From positions 2,092,501 through 2,156,500 of the forward strand of contig NZ_CP070368.1 of the NCBI RefSeq assembly GCF_016919705.1: DNA of 64,000 nt. Reading direction: 5' to 3'. The stretch's first letter is position 1; each line of letters opens with the position of its first letter. The DNA comes from Paracoccus methylovorus. GTDB taxonomy: Bacteria > Pseudomonadota > Alphaproteobacteria > Rhodobacterales > Rhodobacteraceae. Of the stretch, positions 44,213 through 52,991 are shown in pieces. The translations under genes were made by a program, and so were the position numbers. The notes beneath the pieces are model-generated. The model did not search any database. It was not told the origin of the DNA and worked only from the letters and a program-made list of their open reading frames with translations.

Positions 44213-45409
44213 TTATTCCGCCAGTTCACGCAGGATCGCATTCAGCACCGGGCGCCCCGCAGGTGTCGCGGCCAGCCGATCCCCGCTGAGCGAGACAAGC
44301 CCCAGTTCGACCAGATGCGCCATCCTGTCCCGGGGCAGTTGCGCACCAAAGGCCAGATAGCGGGGGATATCCAGCCCCTCGGCCAGCCGCAGGGACATCA
44401 GCAGATACTCCAGCGCACGGTCGGACAGGTTCAGCATCTCGCGACCACTATCGCCGTTGCCCCCCGCCTCGACCGCCTCAAGCCACGCTCCGGGGGCGGT
44501 ATGCGCCTCGGTCGCCCAGCGGCCCGAGGGCAGCGTCAGCCGGCCATGCGCACCGGGTCCCACGGCCCCCCAATCCCCCTGCCGCCAATAGACCAGGTTG
44601 TGCAGGCTTTCGGCACCGGGCCGGGCATGGTTCGAGATCTCGTAAGTGGGCATGCCGGCCGCCGCGCAGATTTCCTGCGTATCAAGATACATATCCGCAG
44701 ACAGGTCGTCATCGGGCAGGCCCCTGAGCCCGCCTTTGGCATGACGAGCGCCAAAGGCGGTGCCGGGTTCGATGGTCAGTTGATAGGCCGACAGGTGATC
44801 GACGGCCATGCCGAGCGCCTCGGACAGTTCGCGCCGCCAATGCGCGCGATCCTGATCCTGCCGCGCATAGATCAGGTCAAAGCTGACACGCGTGAAACAA
44901 TCCCGCGCGATGTCGAAGGCCGCTCGGGCCTCGGCAACCGAATGCATGCGCCCAAGGCGGCGCAGATCGTCGTCGCTCAGCGCCTGCACGCCCATCGACA
45001 CACGGTTGACGCCCGCGTCGGCATAGGCGCGAAAGCGGCCCATCTCGACGCTGGTCGGGTTGGCCTCAAGCGTGATCTCGATGTTATTGGCAAAGGGCCA
45101 TTCTGCCCGCGCGGCCTCGATCACGCCGGCCACGGTTTCCGGCGCCATCAGACTGGGCGTGCCGCCGCCGAAAAAGATGCTGCTGAGCACCCGCCCCGGG
45201 GTTTCACGCCCCAGCCGCGCGATTTCGCTGCGATAGGCGGCCAGCCAGCGGCTTTGGTCGATCACCGCCGCGACATGGCTGTTGAAATCGCAATAGGGAC
45301 ATTTCGCGGCACAGAACGGCCAATGCAGGTAAAGCCCGAAACCGCCCGCCCGCCAGTCTTGGGCAAGAGGCGCAGTGCTGGCGGTGGGGGCTGACATGCG
45401 CTGGTTCAT
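44213..45409 (-). CDS. hemW: Radical SAM heme chaperone HemW
   Basis: 398 residues. LYLHWPFCAAKCPYCDFNSH holds the radical-SAM CxxxCxxC cluster, followed by IFFGGGTPSLM, LEANPTS, NRVSMGVQAL and FDLIYARQDQ, with a HemN_C domain at the end. HemN-like proteins of this HemW clade transfer heme rather than oxidise coproporphyrinogen. Overlaps ridA by 4 nt, and the DUF454 gene follows one base later. Confidence 0.93.
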   Translation of the reverse strand: MNQRMSAPTASTAPLAQDWRAGGFGLYLHWPFCAAKCPYCDFNSHVAAVIDQSRWLAAYRSEIARLGRETPGRVLSSIFFGGGTPSLMAPETVAGVIEAARAEWPFANNIEITLEANPTSVEMGRFRAYADAGVNRVSMGVQALSDDDLRRLGRMHSVAEARAAFDIARDCFTRVSFDLIYARQDQDRAHWRRELSEALGMAVDHLSAYQLTIEPGTAFGARHAKGGLRGLPDDDLSADMYLDTQEICAAAGMPTYEISNHARPGAESLHNLVYWRQGDWGAVGPGAHGRLTLPSGRWATEAHTAPGAWLEAVEAGGNGDSGREMLNLSDRALEYLLMSLRLAEGLDIPRYLAFGAQLPRDRMAHLVELGLVSLSGDRLAATPAGRPVLNAILRELAE

Positions 45410-45780
45410 TCCCGAAAAGCGGTCACTTCAATCTCGACCTTCATTTCGGGTCTGATAAGCCCCGCGACAACCATGGTGGCGGCAGGTAACGCATCCTTCA
45501 TCGCCTCGCCCAGCACCGGGGCGATCTCATCGACCAATGCCGGGTCGATGATGGTGTATTGCACCCGCACGATATCGGCGGGCGCAAAACCGGCCTCGGC
45601 CAGCGTTGCGAAGATGGTGGAAAACGCATTCCGTGCCTGCTCGGCCGGACTGTCGGGCATCTTCATCGCCGCGTAATCGTAGCCCGTGGTGCCCGAAACG
45701 AAGCACCACGGCCCCTTGACGACCGCGCGGCTGTAACCCAGCGCGGATTCGAATGGCGAGCCGGTGGATATCCTACGCAA
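45406..45780 (-). CDS. RidA-family (YjgF/YER057c) protein
   Basis: About 124 residues: FESALGYSRAVVKGPWCFVSGTTGYD (in part), AFSTIFATLAEAGFAPADIVRV, PAATMVVAGLIRPEMKVEIEVTAF. RidA proteins hydrolyse reactive enamine/imine intermediates. This sequence lacks the exact catalytic Arg context of true RidA (it has GLIRPEMKVEIE), so it may belong to another Rid subgroup. The only reasonable start is TTG 45780 ([11 protein letters not shown]), which lies inside the end of rdgB (stop at 45773). No ATG lies near. Confidence 0.82.
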   Translation of the reverse strand: MRRISTGSPFESALGYSRAVVKGPWCFVSGTTGYDYAAMKMPDSPAEQARNAFSTIFATLAEAGFAPADIVRVQYTIIDPALVDEIAPVLGEAMKDALPAATMVVAGLIRPEMKVEIEVTAFRE

Positions 45781-46378
45781 AGAGCGTCTCCAACTTGCGA
45801 AAGGCGCGGGCGCGGTGGCTGATGGCGTTCTTTTGCTCGGGCAGCATTTCGGCATAGGTGACGTCATGGCCGTCCGGCACGAAGATCGGGTCATAGCCAT
45901 GGCCCTGCACACCGCGCGGCGGCCAGACCAGCCGGCCGGGGGCCACACCCTCGAATATCTCTTCATGGCCGTCGGGCCACAACAGGATCAGCGTGGCGCG
46001 GAACTGGGCGGTGCGCGGCTCGGCAACGCCCCTGGCTTCCAGTTCGGTCCAGGTGCGGGTCATGGCCTGCATGAAGTCGCGCCCCTGCGGCGTCTCGGCC
46101 CAATCGGCAGTATAGACGCCCGGGGCGCCGTCCAGCCCGTCCACGGTAATGCCGCTATCATCCGCCAGAACCGGCAGACCGGTCGCCTGCATCGCAGCGC
46201 GCGCCTTGATGCGGGCGTTGCCGATAAAGCTGTCCTCGGTCTCGGCCGGCTCGGGCAAGCCCATCTCTCCGGCGCTGGTCACCTCGATGCCGTGGGGGGC
46301 CATCATGGCGCGGATTTCGTCCAGCTTGCCCTTGTTGTGCGTCGCGACCAGCAGCTTTTTTTCCGTCAGCTTGCGCAT
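45773..46378 (-). CDS. rdgB: Non-canonical purine NTP pyrophosphatase (RdgB/HAM1)
   Basis: Cleans XTP/ITP/dITP pools. 201 residues: [53 protein letters not shown] (in part), [12 protein letters not shown] and [16 protein letters not shown] [12 protein letters not shown] at the C-terminus. It overlaps the start of rph downstream frame by 13 nt, so the pair is probably co-transcribed. Confidence 0.95.
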   Translation of the reverse strand: MRKLTEKKLLVATHNKGKLDEIRAMMAPHGIEVTSAGEMGLPEPAETEDSFIGNARIKARAAMQATGLPVLADDSGITVDGLDGAPGVYTADWAETPQGRDFMQAMTRTWTELEARGVAEPRTAQFRATLILLWPDGHEEIFEGVAPGRLVWPPRGVQGHGYDPIFVPDGHDVTYAEMLPEQKNAISHRARAFRKLETLFA

Positions 46379-47088
46379 TCAACAGCCTCGTTCTGGGCGC
46401 GGACCAGTTCCGCGATGCCGGCTTCGGCCAGATCCAACAACTGGTTCATCTCGGGGCGCGAGAAGGTGGCGCCCTCGGCCGACATCTGCACCTCGATCAG
46501 CCGCCCTGCCCCGGTCATGATGAAATTGCCATCCGTGCCGGCCTCGCTGTCCTCGGCATAGTCGAGATCAAGGATCGGCTGGCCGGCATAGATGCCACAG
46601 GACACTGCTGCCACATGGTCCATGATCGGGTCGGTGGTGATGATTCCGGCCTTCAGCAGCTTGTTCACCGCCAAGCGCAGCGCCACCCAGCCGCCGGTGA
46701 TCGAGGCGCAGCGGGTGCCGCCATCGGCTTGGATCACGTCGCAGTCGATGACGATCTGCCGCTCGCCCAGGGCACGGCGATCCACGCCGGCGCGCAGGGC
46801 CCGACCGATCAGGCGCTGGATTTCCTGCGTGCGGCCGGATTGCTTGCCCGCCGCAGCCTCGCGCCGATTGCGGCTGTTCGTCGCCCGGGGCAGCATGCCA
46901 TACTCGGCCGTCACCCAGCCTTGGCCAGACCCCTTGAGAAAGGGCGGCGCCTTTTCCTCGATCGAGGCCGAACAAAGCACGCGCGTATCGCCGCAGGAAA
47001 TCAGGCAAGAGCCCTCGGCATGGCGCATGATCCCCGTTTCGATTGAAATCGGGCGCATATCACTTAAATTCCGGCCAGAGGGACGCAT
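46366..47088 (-). CDS. rph: Ribonuclease PH
   Basis: A phosphorolytic 3'-5' exoribonuclease that trims tRNA precursors. 240 residues, full length: [19 protein letters not shown] at the start, [53 protein letters not shown] (in part), [20 protein letters not shown] (substrate-binding Arg and Asp) and [20 protein letters not shown]. Divergent from hrcA across 79 nt. Confidence 0.97.
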   Translation of the reverse strand: MRPSGRNLSDMRPISIETGIMRHAEGSCLISCGDTRVLCSASIEEKAPPFLKGSGQGWVTAEYGMLPRATNSRNRREAAAGKQSGRTQEIQRLIGRALRAGVDRRALGERQIVIDCDVIQADGGTRCASITGGWVALRLAVNKLLKAGIITTDPIMDHVAAVSCGIYAGQPILDLDYAEDSEAGTDGNFIMTGAGRLIEVQMSAEGATFSRPEMNQLLDLAEAGIAELVRAQNEAVECAS

Positions 47089-47167
47089 CTTTCATTCCTT
47101 TCGGGGGTTTTGCCGTCCAGATACAGGTCCGAAGCCCTTGACCGCAACCCGTGAATGTCCAGACAAA

Positions 47168-48229
47168 ATGCCAATACCTGAAACCGCGCTGCTTTCCGAT
47201 CTCAACGACCGCTCACGCGAAGTCTTTCGGCGCGTGGTCGAAACCTATCTTGCGACCGGCGATCCCGTCGGCTCGCGCACCCTGACACGCGAACTGTCCG
47301 AAAAGCTCAGCGCCGCCACCATCCGCAATGTAATGCAGGATCTGGAACTGCTGGGCCTGCTGGATCACCCGCATATCTCGGCCGGGCGCATGCCAACGCA
47401 ACTGGGGCTGCGGTTGTTCGTGGACGGCCTGATGGAGGCGGGACCCGTCTCGGCCAGCGACCGCGAGATGATCGACGAAACGCTCGGCGACGACAGCCGC
47501 GATACCGGCACCATGCTGGACCGGGTCAGCACCGCGCTGTCGGCATTGACCCACGGAGCATCACTGGTGCTGATGCCCAAGCAGGAAGCGCCCGTTCGCC
47601 ATATCGAATTCGTCAGCCTTGCCCCGGATCGGGCACTGGTCGTGCTGGTCTTTGCCGATGGCCGGGTCGAAAACCGCGTCTTCAATCCCCCGCCCGGCCA
47701 CACCGCCAGTTCGATGCGCGAGGCGGCAAACTTTCTGAACGCCGTGGCCGAAGGTCGCACCCTCGCCGAACTGCGGCGCAGCGTCGCACATGAGATCGAG
47801 GCAAGCCGGCAAAAACTGGACAGCATGGCGGCTGTGCTGATTTCCTCGGGTTTGGCCCTGTGGGAGGGGGAAAGCAGCGATCCCCGGCTTATCGTGCGCG
47901 GTCGCGCCAATCTTTTAGAGCATGAACTGGCCGATCTGGATCGAATCCGCACCCTTTTCGACGATTTGGAACGCAAGCGCGACATCGCGGAATTCCTGGA
48001 GCTTGCCGAACAGGGCGAAGGGGTGCGCATTTTCATCGGCTCCGAGAACAAGCTTTTTTCACTTTCCGGTTCCTCTCTCGTAGTTTCACCCTATATGAAT
48101 GCCGACCGAAAGATTGTTGGCGCGGTCGGCGTCATCGGTCCGACGCGGCTGAACTATGGCCGCATCGTGCCGATCGTGGATTATACTGCGCAGCTTGTCG
48201 GCCGGTTAATCTCTGGCCGGAAAGGATGA
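47168..48229 (+). CDS. hrcA: Heat-inducible transcription repressor HrcA
   Basis: Repressor that binds CIRCE elements, usually before groESL. 353 residues: N-terminal winged helix (ATIRNVMQDLELLGLLDHPH, then SAGRMPTQLGLRLFVDGL) and the GAF-like inserted dimerisation domain with the C-terminal GVIGPTRLNYGRIVPIVDYTA. No CIRCE repeat is visible in the 79 nt before it. Starts a two-gene operon with grpE. Confidence 0.96.
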   Translation: MPIPETALLSDLNDRSREVFRRVVETYLATGDPVGSRTLTRELSEKLSAATIRNVMQDLELLGLLDHPHISAGRMPTQLGLRLFVDGLMEAGPVSASDREMIDETLGDDSRDTGTMLDRVSTALSALTHGASLVLMPKQEAPVRHIEFVSLAPDRALVVLVFADGRVENRVFNPPPGHTASSMREAANFLNAVAEGRTLAELRRSVAHEIEASRQKLDSMAAVLISSGLALWEGESSDPRLIVRGRANLLEHELADLDRIRTLFDDLERKRDIAEFLELAEQGEGVRIFIGSENKLFSLSGSSLVVSPYMNADRKIVGAVGVIGPTRLNYGRIVPIVDYTAQLVGRLISGRKG

Positions 48230-48236
48230 TGAGGAC

Positions 48237-48779
48237 ATGACGAACGAAAACCCGAACGGCAGCCCGCTGGATGAGGAAATCATCGACCCTCTGGCCGATG
48301 ACATGCCCTCGCCCGATGTCGAGGCGCTGGTCGCCGAACGGGACGAATATCGCGACCGCTTCATGCGCGCGCTGGCCGATGCCGAAAACGCCCGCAAGCG
48401 CGCCGAAAAGGACCGCCGCGACGCGGAACAATATGGCGGCTCGCGCCTGGCGCGCGACCTGCTGCCGGTTCATGACGCGCTGACCCGCGCACTGGACGCA
48501 GCAGGTGATGAGCAGCGCGAGGCCGCAGCCGCCCTGATCGAAGGTGTCGAACTGACCCTGCGCGAATTGAACAATGTTTTCGCCAAGCACGGCATCAGGG
48601 TCATCACCCCCGCCATAGGCGAGAAATTCGATCCGCAGCAGCATGAAGCCATGTTCGAAGCGCCCGTTCCAGGTACGAAAGCCGGGAATATCATCCAGGT
48701 CATGGACAACGGCTTTATTCTGCACGACCGGCTGCTGCGTCCTGCAAAGGTCGGTGTCAGTTCGACCCCGGCAAGCTGA
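48237..48779 (+). CDS. grpE: Nucleotide exchange factor GrpE
   Basis: Releases ADP from DnaK. 180 residues: acidic N-terminus, long coiled coil (RDRFMRALADAENARKRAEK) and the beta-wing domain with GVELTLRELNNVFAKHGI, GEKFDPQQHEAMFE, NGFILHDRLLRPAKVGVS. Located 7 nt after hrcA, a conserved pairing. dnaK is not in the window. Confidence 0.97.
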   Translation: MTNENPNGSPLDEEIIDPLADDMPSPDVEALVAERDEYRDRFMRALADAENARKRAEKDRRDAEQYGGSRLARDLLPVHDALTRALDAAGDEQREAAAALIEGVELTLRELNNVFAKHGIRVITPAIGEKFDPQQHEAMFEAPVPGTKAGNIIQVMDNGFILHDRLLRPAKVGVSSTPAS

Positions 48780-48801
48780 TTTTACGACACCTAAAGACAG
48801 G

Positions 48802-48832
48802 AAAACCCCGGAGCCATCCTCCGGGGTTTTTT
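48802..48832 (+). terminator. Rho-independent terminator after grpE
   Basis: A 12-bp stem AAAACCCCGGAG (48802-48813) with CTCCGGGGTTTT (48819-48830) around a 5-nt loop, followed by more T, 22 nt after the grpE stop. This is the clearest intrinsic terminator in the window. Confidence 0.93.
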
Positions 48833-48844
48833 AGTTTTCAGCTG

Positions 48845-48877
48845 ATCTAGTATATTTCTTCTATATTTATACTAGAT
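48845..48877 (-). terminator. AT-rich perfect hairpin after parB
   Basis: A 10-bp perfect inverted repeat ATCTAGTATA (48845-48854) / TATACTAGAT (48868-48877) with a 13-nt AT loop, starting 8 nt after the parB stop. Its base composition is strikingly unlike its surroundings. It could be a weak terminator for the par operon or a protein-binding site. Confidence 0.55.
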
Positions 48878-48885
48878 ATAGTGTC

Positions 48886-49764
48886 TTAGCTGCCTGCCAG
48901 TATCTGGCATAGCCGGTCCAATTGGTCCAGATCGCGATAGGTAACGACGACCTGCCCCCCCTCTGTCCCGGAATGGTTGATCGCAACTCTCATCTTGAGA
49001 TGGGCGGTCAAATCCCCCTCTAGCGCGCGTGTGTCGGCGTCTTTTTCCTGCTTTACGCTTTTGCTTTTTTGCGCCTTTGGACCTTCGGCCTGACGACGCA
49101 CCAATTCCTCGGTCTCGCGGACAGAAAGGTTCTTGTCGATCACCTTGCGCGCCAACTCGACAGCATTCGTGGCAGTAACTAAGGCCCGGGCATGGCCCGC
49201 CGTCAGCTTGCCTTCCTTGAGCCAAGCTTGCACCTGATCGGGCAAATTCAGCAACCGAAGCAGGTTGGCGATGTGGCTGCGACTTTTGTTCAGCGCATCG
49301 GCCAGCCTTTCCTGGGTATGGCCAAAGCGATCCATGAGTTGGCGGTACGAGGCCGCCTCTTCAATCGCATTCAAATCCGCGCGTTGAATATTCTCAACGA
49401 TAGCAACTTCCAGCACTTCGGTGTCGCTAAGCTCACGAACGATAACCGGGACTTCATGAAGCTGGGCAATTTGCGCAGCACGCCAGCGGCGCTCGCCCGC
49501 GACGATCTGATACAAACCACGATCCGTCGGATGCGGCCGAACGATCAGCGGCTGCAACATGCCCCGGGTCTTGAGCGAATCAGCAAGCTCTTGCAGCGCC
49601 TCGGCCGCAAAACTGCGCCTAGGCTGGTCGGGATTCGGCGTCAGTTGCTCAACCGGAAGGATCTGCCGTGGCGCGGGGCGCTCTGAGGGGATCAGATCCA
49701 CATCCGCCATCAAGGCCGAGAGTCCACGGCCCAGACCGCGCTTTTCAAGCTTGTTCTCTACCAT
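48886..49764 (-). CDS. parB: Chromosome partitioning protein ParB
   Basis: 292 residues. N-terminal KRGLGRGLSALMADVD (ParA-interacting tail), the ParB/Srx CTPase core with NPDQPRRSF, IVAGERRWRAAQIA (box II), VIVRELSDTEVLEVAIVENIQRADLN (in part), helix-turn-helix HTQERLADALNKSRSHIANLLRLL (in part), and a C-terminal dimer domain. Binds parS and loads SMC near the origin. Base composition is less GC-rich here than to the left. Paired with parA, 9 nt upstream. Confidence 0.97.
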   Translation of the reverse strand: MVENKLEKRGLGRGLSALMADVDLIPSERPAPRQILPVEQLTPNPDQPRRSFAAEALQELADSLKTRGMLQPLIVRPHPTDRGLYQIVAGERRWRAAQIAQLHEVPVIVRELSDTEVLEVAIVENIQRADLNAIEEAASYRQLMDRFGHTQERLADALNKSRSHIANLLRLLNLPDQVQAWLKEGKLTAGHARALVTATNAVELARKVIDKNLSVRETEELVRRQAEGPKAQKSKSVKQEKDADTRALEGDLTAHLKMRVAINHSGTEGGQVVVTYRDLDQLDRLCQILAGS

Positions 49765-49773
49765 GATTCCTCC

Positions 49774-50550
49774 TCAGGCGGTCGCAAGTTGACGGGAAAG
49801 AAACTCGGTTGCCAGCTCGCGATAGGCGTGGCTTCCCTTGGAGTTCGGATCGTATTGCAGCACCGGCATGGCATGTGACGGTGCCTCGGACAGCCGCACA
49901 TTCCGCGGAATTACGGTTCGATAGACCAAACCAGAAAGCGTGCTGCGCGCATCCGCCTCAACCTGCTGCGATAGATTATTCCGATTATCGGACATCGTCA
50001 GCAACACACCTTCAATCCGCAGGTCCGGATTGGCTGTCTGACGCACCTCACGCACCGTCATGAGCAATTGCGAAAGTCCTTCAAGCGCATAAAATTCCGC
50101 TTGCAGCGGCACAAGAACGCTGTCCGAAGCCACCATGGCATTGACGGTCAAAAGACCAAGCGCAGGTGGGCAGTCGATAAGAATATAATCGAATTCTGAA
50201 GGAGTTGTGAGCTTTCGGCGCAGAAACTGGGTCCGGCCGGGCCGATTGGAGAGTTCGAAATCAGCGGAAGCGAGATCACGATTCGACGGCACGATCCGCA
50301 GGTTAGCGATGGCGGTATCGCGCAGGGTTTCCTGCAATGCATGCTCACCAGTCAGTAGATCATATGAGGTAAGCTCGCGCTCCTCGAGCGGCACACCCAG
50401 ACCGGTCGAGGCGTTTCCTTGCGGATCCAGGTCTATGATGGCGACCCGCTGGCCTTGCTCGGCCAGAGCCGCGCCCAGGTTGATTGCCGTGGTGGTCTTG
50501 CCGACCCCGCCCTTCTGGTTTGCTACAGCGATAATGCGTGTGTCATGCAT
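49774..50550 (-). CDS. parA: Chromosome partitioning ATPase ParA
   Basis: 258 residues, deviant Walker A ANQKGGVGKTTTAINLGAAL, then IDLDPQGNASTGLGV, ILIDCPPALGLLTVNAMVA and LLTMSDNRNNLSQQVEAD. Forms the nucleoid-bound gradient that moves ParB-parS complexes. Overlaps rsmG by 8 nt. Chromosomal type by its position next to mnmG/rsmG and parS. Confidence 0.97.
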   Translation of the reverse strand: MHDTRIIAVANQKGGVGKTTTAINLGAALAEQGQRVAIIDLDPQGNASTGLGVPLEERELTSYDLLTGEHALQETLRDTAIANLRIVPSNRDLASADFELSNRPGRTQFLRRKLTTPSEFDYILIDCPPALGLLTVNAMVASDSVLVPLQAEFYALEGLSQLLMTVREVRQTANPDLRIEGVLLTMSDNRNNLSQQVEADARSTLSGLVYRTVIPRNVRLSEAPSHAMPVLQYDPNSKGSHAYRELATEFLSRQLATA

Positions 50551-51124
50551 GGCGGATTCCCGTAATTTCCAGAATTGCCGCGTCAGGATCTGTCGCGCTT
50601 TTGTGGGCTTTCAGATTGAATTTCCAATCGAGTTGCGCCTGAGAAACCTCGGCCTGCCAGTTACGGCCTTTCATCAGCCATGCCGTTCCAGAGGGGCTCA
50701 GGTGCCGCTCCACATATGCCATGAGCTGAGGAAGCGGGGCAAGTGCCCTTGCGCTGATATTGGCGGCATCAAGCCGATTTGCCGTCTCAATCCGCTCGCA
50801 AAGCACTTTCGTGCGCATCAAACCCAACTCTCGTATGGCATTTCGCAAAAAGGCAGCCTTCCGCTGGTCGCTTTCCACCATGATTATTTCCAGATCGGGT
50901 CTTCTTATGGCAACAACGATGCCCGGCAGGCCCCCGCCGCTTCCCAGATCCACCCAACTCCCTCGCGCGTTTTCGGCCGCCTCGGCAAGGTGCAGGCTAT
51001 CCTTGATATGGCGAGTTTCGATTTGATCAATCGTGGACATCGCGACCAAATTGATCGCGGGATTCCATTTTCGCAATAATGCAGCATATGCGGCAAGCTG
51101 CTCTGTTTCACGTGAAACACTCAT
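50543..51124 (-). CDS. rsmG: 16S rRNA (guanine527-N7)-methyltransferase
   Basis: SAM-dependent methylation of G527 in 16S rRNA. 193 residues: KWNPAINLVAMSTIDQIETRHI (in part), WVDLGSGGGLPGIVVAI (SAM loop), MVESDQRKAAFLRNAIRELG and ARALAPLPQLM. Codons 3-8 (VSRET) lie within a parS site. The start overlaps the mnmG stop (TGATG). Confidence 0.96.
   Translation of the reverse strand: MSVSRETEQLAAYAALLRKWNPAINLVAMSTIDQIETRHIKDSLHLAEAAENARGSWVDLGSGGGLPGIVVAIRRPDLEIIMVESDQRKAAFLRNAIRELGLMRTKVLCERIETANRLDAANISARALAPLPQLMAYVERHLSPSGTAWLMKGRNWQAEVSQAQLDWKFNLKAHKSATDPDAAILEITGIRHA
51104..51119. other. parS site 1 (perfect palindrome)
   Basis: TGTTTCACGTGAAACA, a perfect 16-bp match to the bacterial parS consensus, lying within the first codons of rsmG. 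It is the centromere-like binding site for ParB, coded two genes away. Confidence 0.93.
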
Positions 51125-52983
51125 CAGGCGGTCCGGCGATGGCCGGCACGGATGACAGCCAACATCAACGTCAATGCCGCAGGCGTCATGCCCTCAATAG
51201 CTGCGGCAGCCGCCAATGTCGCCGGACGCTGCTGGCTCAGCTTGAATTTTAGCTCATTTGACAAGCCCGAGAGCGCATCGTAATCGAAGCTGGCTGGAAT
51301 TGCGACTGCTTCTTCTTTCCTAAGCAGTTCAGCATCCTTGCCCTGACGGTCCACATACTGGTGATAAAGCGCATCCGTCGCCAGTTGGCCGATGATCGGT
51401 TGATCGTAGGACTTTAGATGCTCATCAAGTGCAAGAACTTGATCTTGCGGTATTTCCTGCTGCGCAAGTAGCGCAAACAAACTGCGTCGAGCACCGTCCT
51501 GTCGGACCTCGATCCCCGCCCGGGAAAGTTCGGACGGCGTAAAGGATATAGCCTCCGCCCGGCTGCGAGCAGCAGAATAGCGTCTCATCTTGTCGCTAAA
51601 CATCGCGTGGCGTTCTTGACCGACGCAGCCGATATCAACCCCCAGCGGCGTCAGGCGCTGATCGGCATTATCCGCACGAAGCGAAAGCCGGAATTCGGCA
51701 CGCGAAGTAAACATGCGATACGGTTCGGTAACGCCACGCGTGGTTAGATCATCGATCATCACCCCGATATAGCTTTGCGAACGACTGAAATACAAAGGTT
51801 CCCGCCCTTGCGATTTCAGCGCGGCGTTGATTCCGGCAACCAACCCTTGAGCTGCGGCCTCTTCATAGCCAGTCGTGCCATTGATCTGACCCGCGAGGAA
51901 CAGTCCTGACAATGTTTTGACCTCAAGCGAACGGTCCAGGACGCGAGGATCAACATAATCATATTCCACAGCGTAACCCGGTTGCATGATCTGCGCACAT
52001 TCGAGTCCGCGTATGGAGCGGACGTAGGCGAGCTGCACATCTTCCGGCAAGGACGTCGAAATTCCATTCGGATAGACCAGATCGCTGTCCAGACCCTCCG
52101 GCTCCAGAAATATCTGGTGCGATTCCTTATCGGCAAAGCGAACGATTTTATCTTCTATAGAGGGGCAGTAGCGGGGCCCGACCCCATCTATCCGACCACC
52201 ATACATGGCAGATCTAGTAAGATTCTCGCGAATTATCTTATGCGTGTTGGTGTTGGTGTGTGTAATTGCGCAGCTGATCTGTGACGCTTCCGGCACGGAG
52301 TTAAGGTAGGAAAACATCACTGGGTGCTCATCACCTGGCTGCTGATCCAAGCTATCCCAGTCAACACTTTGCCGCAGGATGCGCGGCGGCGTCCCGGTCT
52401 TGAGCCGGCCTAGCGGCAGGTTCAGCGGCCGGAGTGAATTGGCCAAGGTGACAGAGGCTATTCCACCCCAACGACCTGCTTGTCGGCTAATATCCCCTAT
52501 ATGAATCAGTCCGTTAAGAAAGGTCCCGGTGGTTAAGATAATTTGGCGCGCCTGCAATTCGCTACCATCCGCCAGCCGAAGCCCAGTAACTTGGCCCATC
52601 TCGTGCACAAGCTCCGAAGCTTCGCCTAAAACAAGCGATAGACCGTCCTGACATGCTACAGACGCTGCAGCAGCAGCGCGATAAAGCTTACGGTCAGCTT
52701 GTGCACGCGGCCCTTGAACCGCGGGGCCCTTACGGCGGTTCAGCAGCCGAAATTGAATGCCGGCCGCATCGGCTAAACGACCCATCACGCCGTCGAGGGC
52801 GTCGATTTCCCGCACCAAGTGGCCCTTACCCAAGCCCCCAATAGCCGGGTTGCAGGACATGGTGCCAATATCATCCTGCTTCATCGTAACCAGCGCGGTT
52901 ACAGCGCCCATGCGTGCCGCTGCCATTGCCGCTTCGACACCGGCATGGCCCCCACCAATTACGATTACGTCGAATTGTTTCAC
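51124..52983 (-). CDS. mnmG: tRNA uridine 5-carboxymethylaminomethyl enzyme MnmG (GidA)
   Basis: With MnmE it makes cmnm5U at the wobble position of some tRNAs. 619 residues: FAD motif [21 protein letters not shown] (in part), [21 protein letters not shown] (in part), [28 protein letters not shown], and a C-terminal domain with [11 protein letters not shown]. Starts with GTG 52983, which lies inside parS site 2. Base composition is more AT-rich than in the left half of the window. Confidence 0.96.
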   Translation of the reverse strand: MKQFDVIVIGGGHAGVEAAMAAARMGAVTALVTMKQDDIGTMSCNPAIGGLGKGHLVREIDALDGVMGRLADAAGIQFRLLNRRKGPAVQGPRAQADRKLYRAAAAASVACQDGLSLVLGEASELVHEMGQVTGLRLADGSELQARQIILTTGTFLNGLIHIGDISRQAGRWGGIASVTLANSLRPLNLPLGRLKTGTPPRILRQSVDWDSLDQQPGDEHPVMFSYLNSVPEASQISCAITHTNTNTHKIIRENLTRSAMYGGRIDGVGPRYCPSIEDKIVRFADKESHQIFLEPEGLDSDLVYPNGISTSLPEDVQLAYVRSIRGLECAQIMQPGYAVEYDYVDPRVLDRSLEVKTLSGLFLAGQINGTTGYEEAAAQGLVAGINAALKSQGREPLYFSRSQSYIGVMIDDLTTRGVTEPYRMFTSRAEFRLSLRADNADQRLTPLGVDIGCVGQERHAMFSDKMRRYSAARSRAEAISFTPSELSRAGIEVRQDGARRSLFALLAQQEIPQDQVLALDEHLKSYDQPIIGQLATDALYHQYVDRQGKDAELLRKEEAVAIPASFDYDALSGLSNELKFKLSQQRPATLAAAAAIEGMTPAALTLMLAVIRAGHRRTA

Positions 52984-52991
52984 GTGAAACC
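52976..52991. other. parS site 2 (15 of 16 bases)
   Basis: TGTTTCACGTGAAACC, one base from consensus, between mnmE and mnmG and including the mnmG GTG start codon. About 1.87 kb from parS site 1. Confidence 0.88.

Noticed and set aside
47089..47167. CIRCE operator upstream of hrcA
   Set aside because: No TTAGCACTC-N9-GAGTGCTAA or close match is present in the gap.
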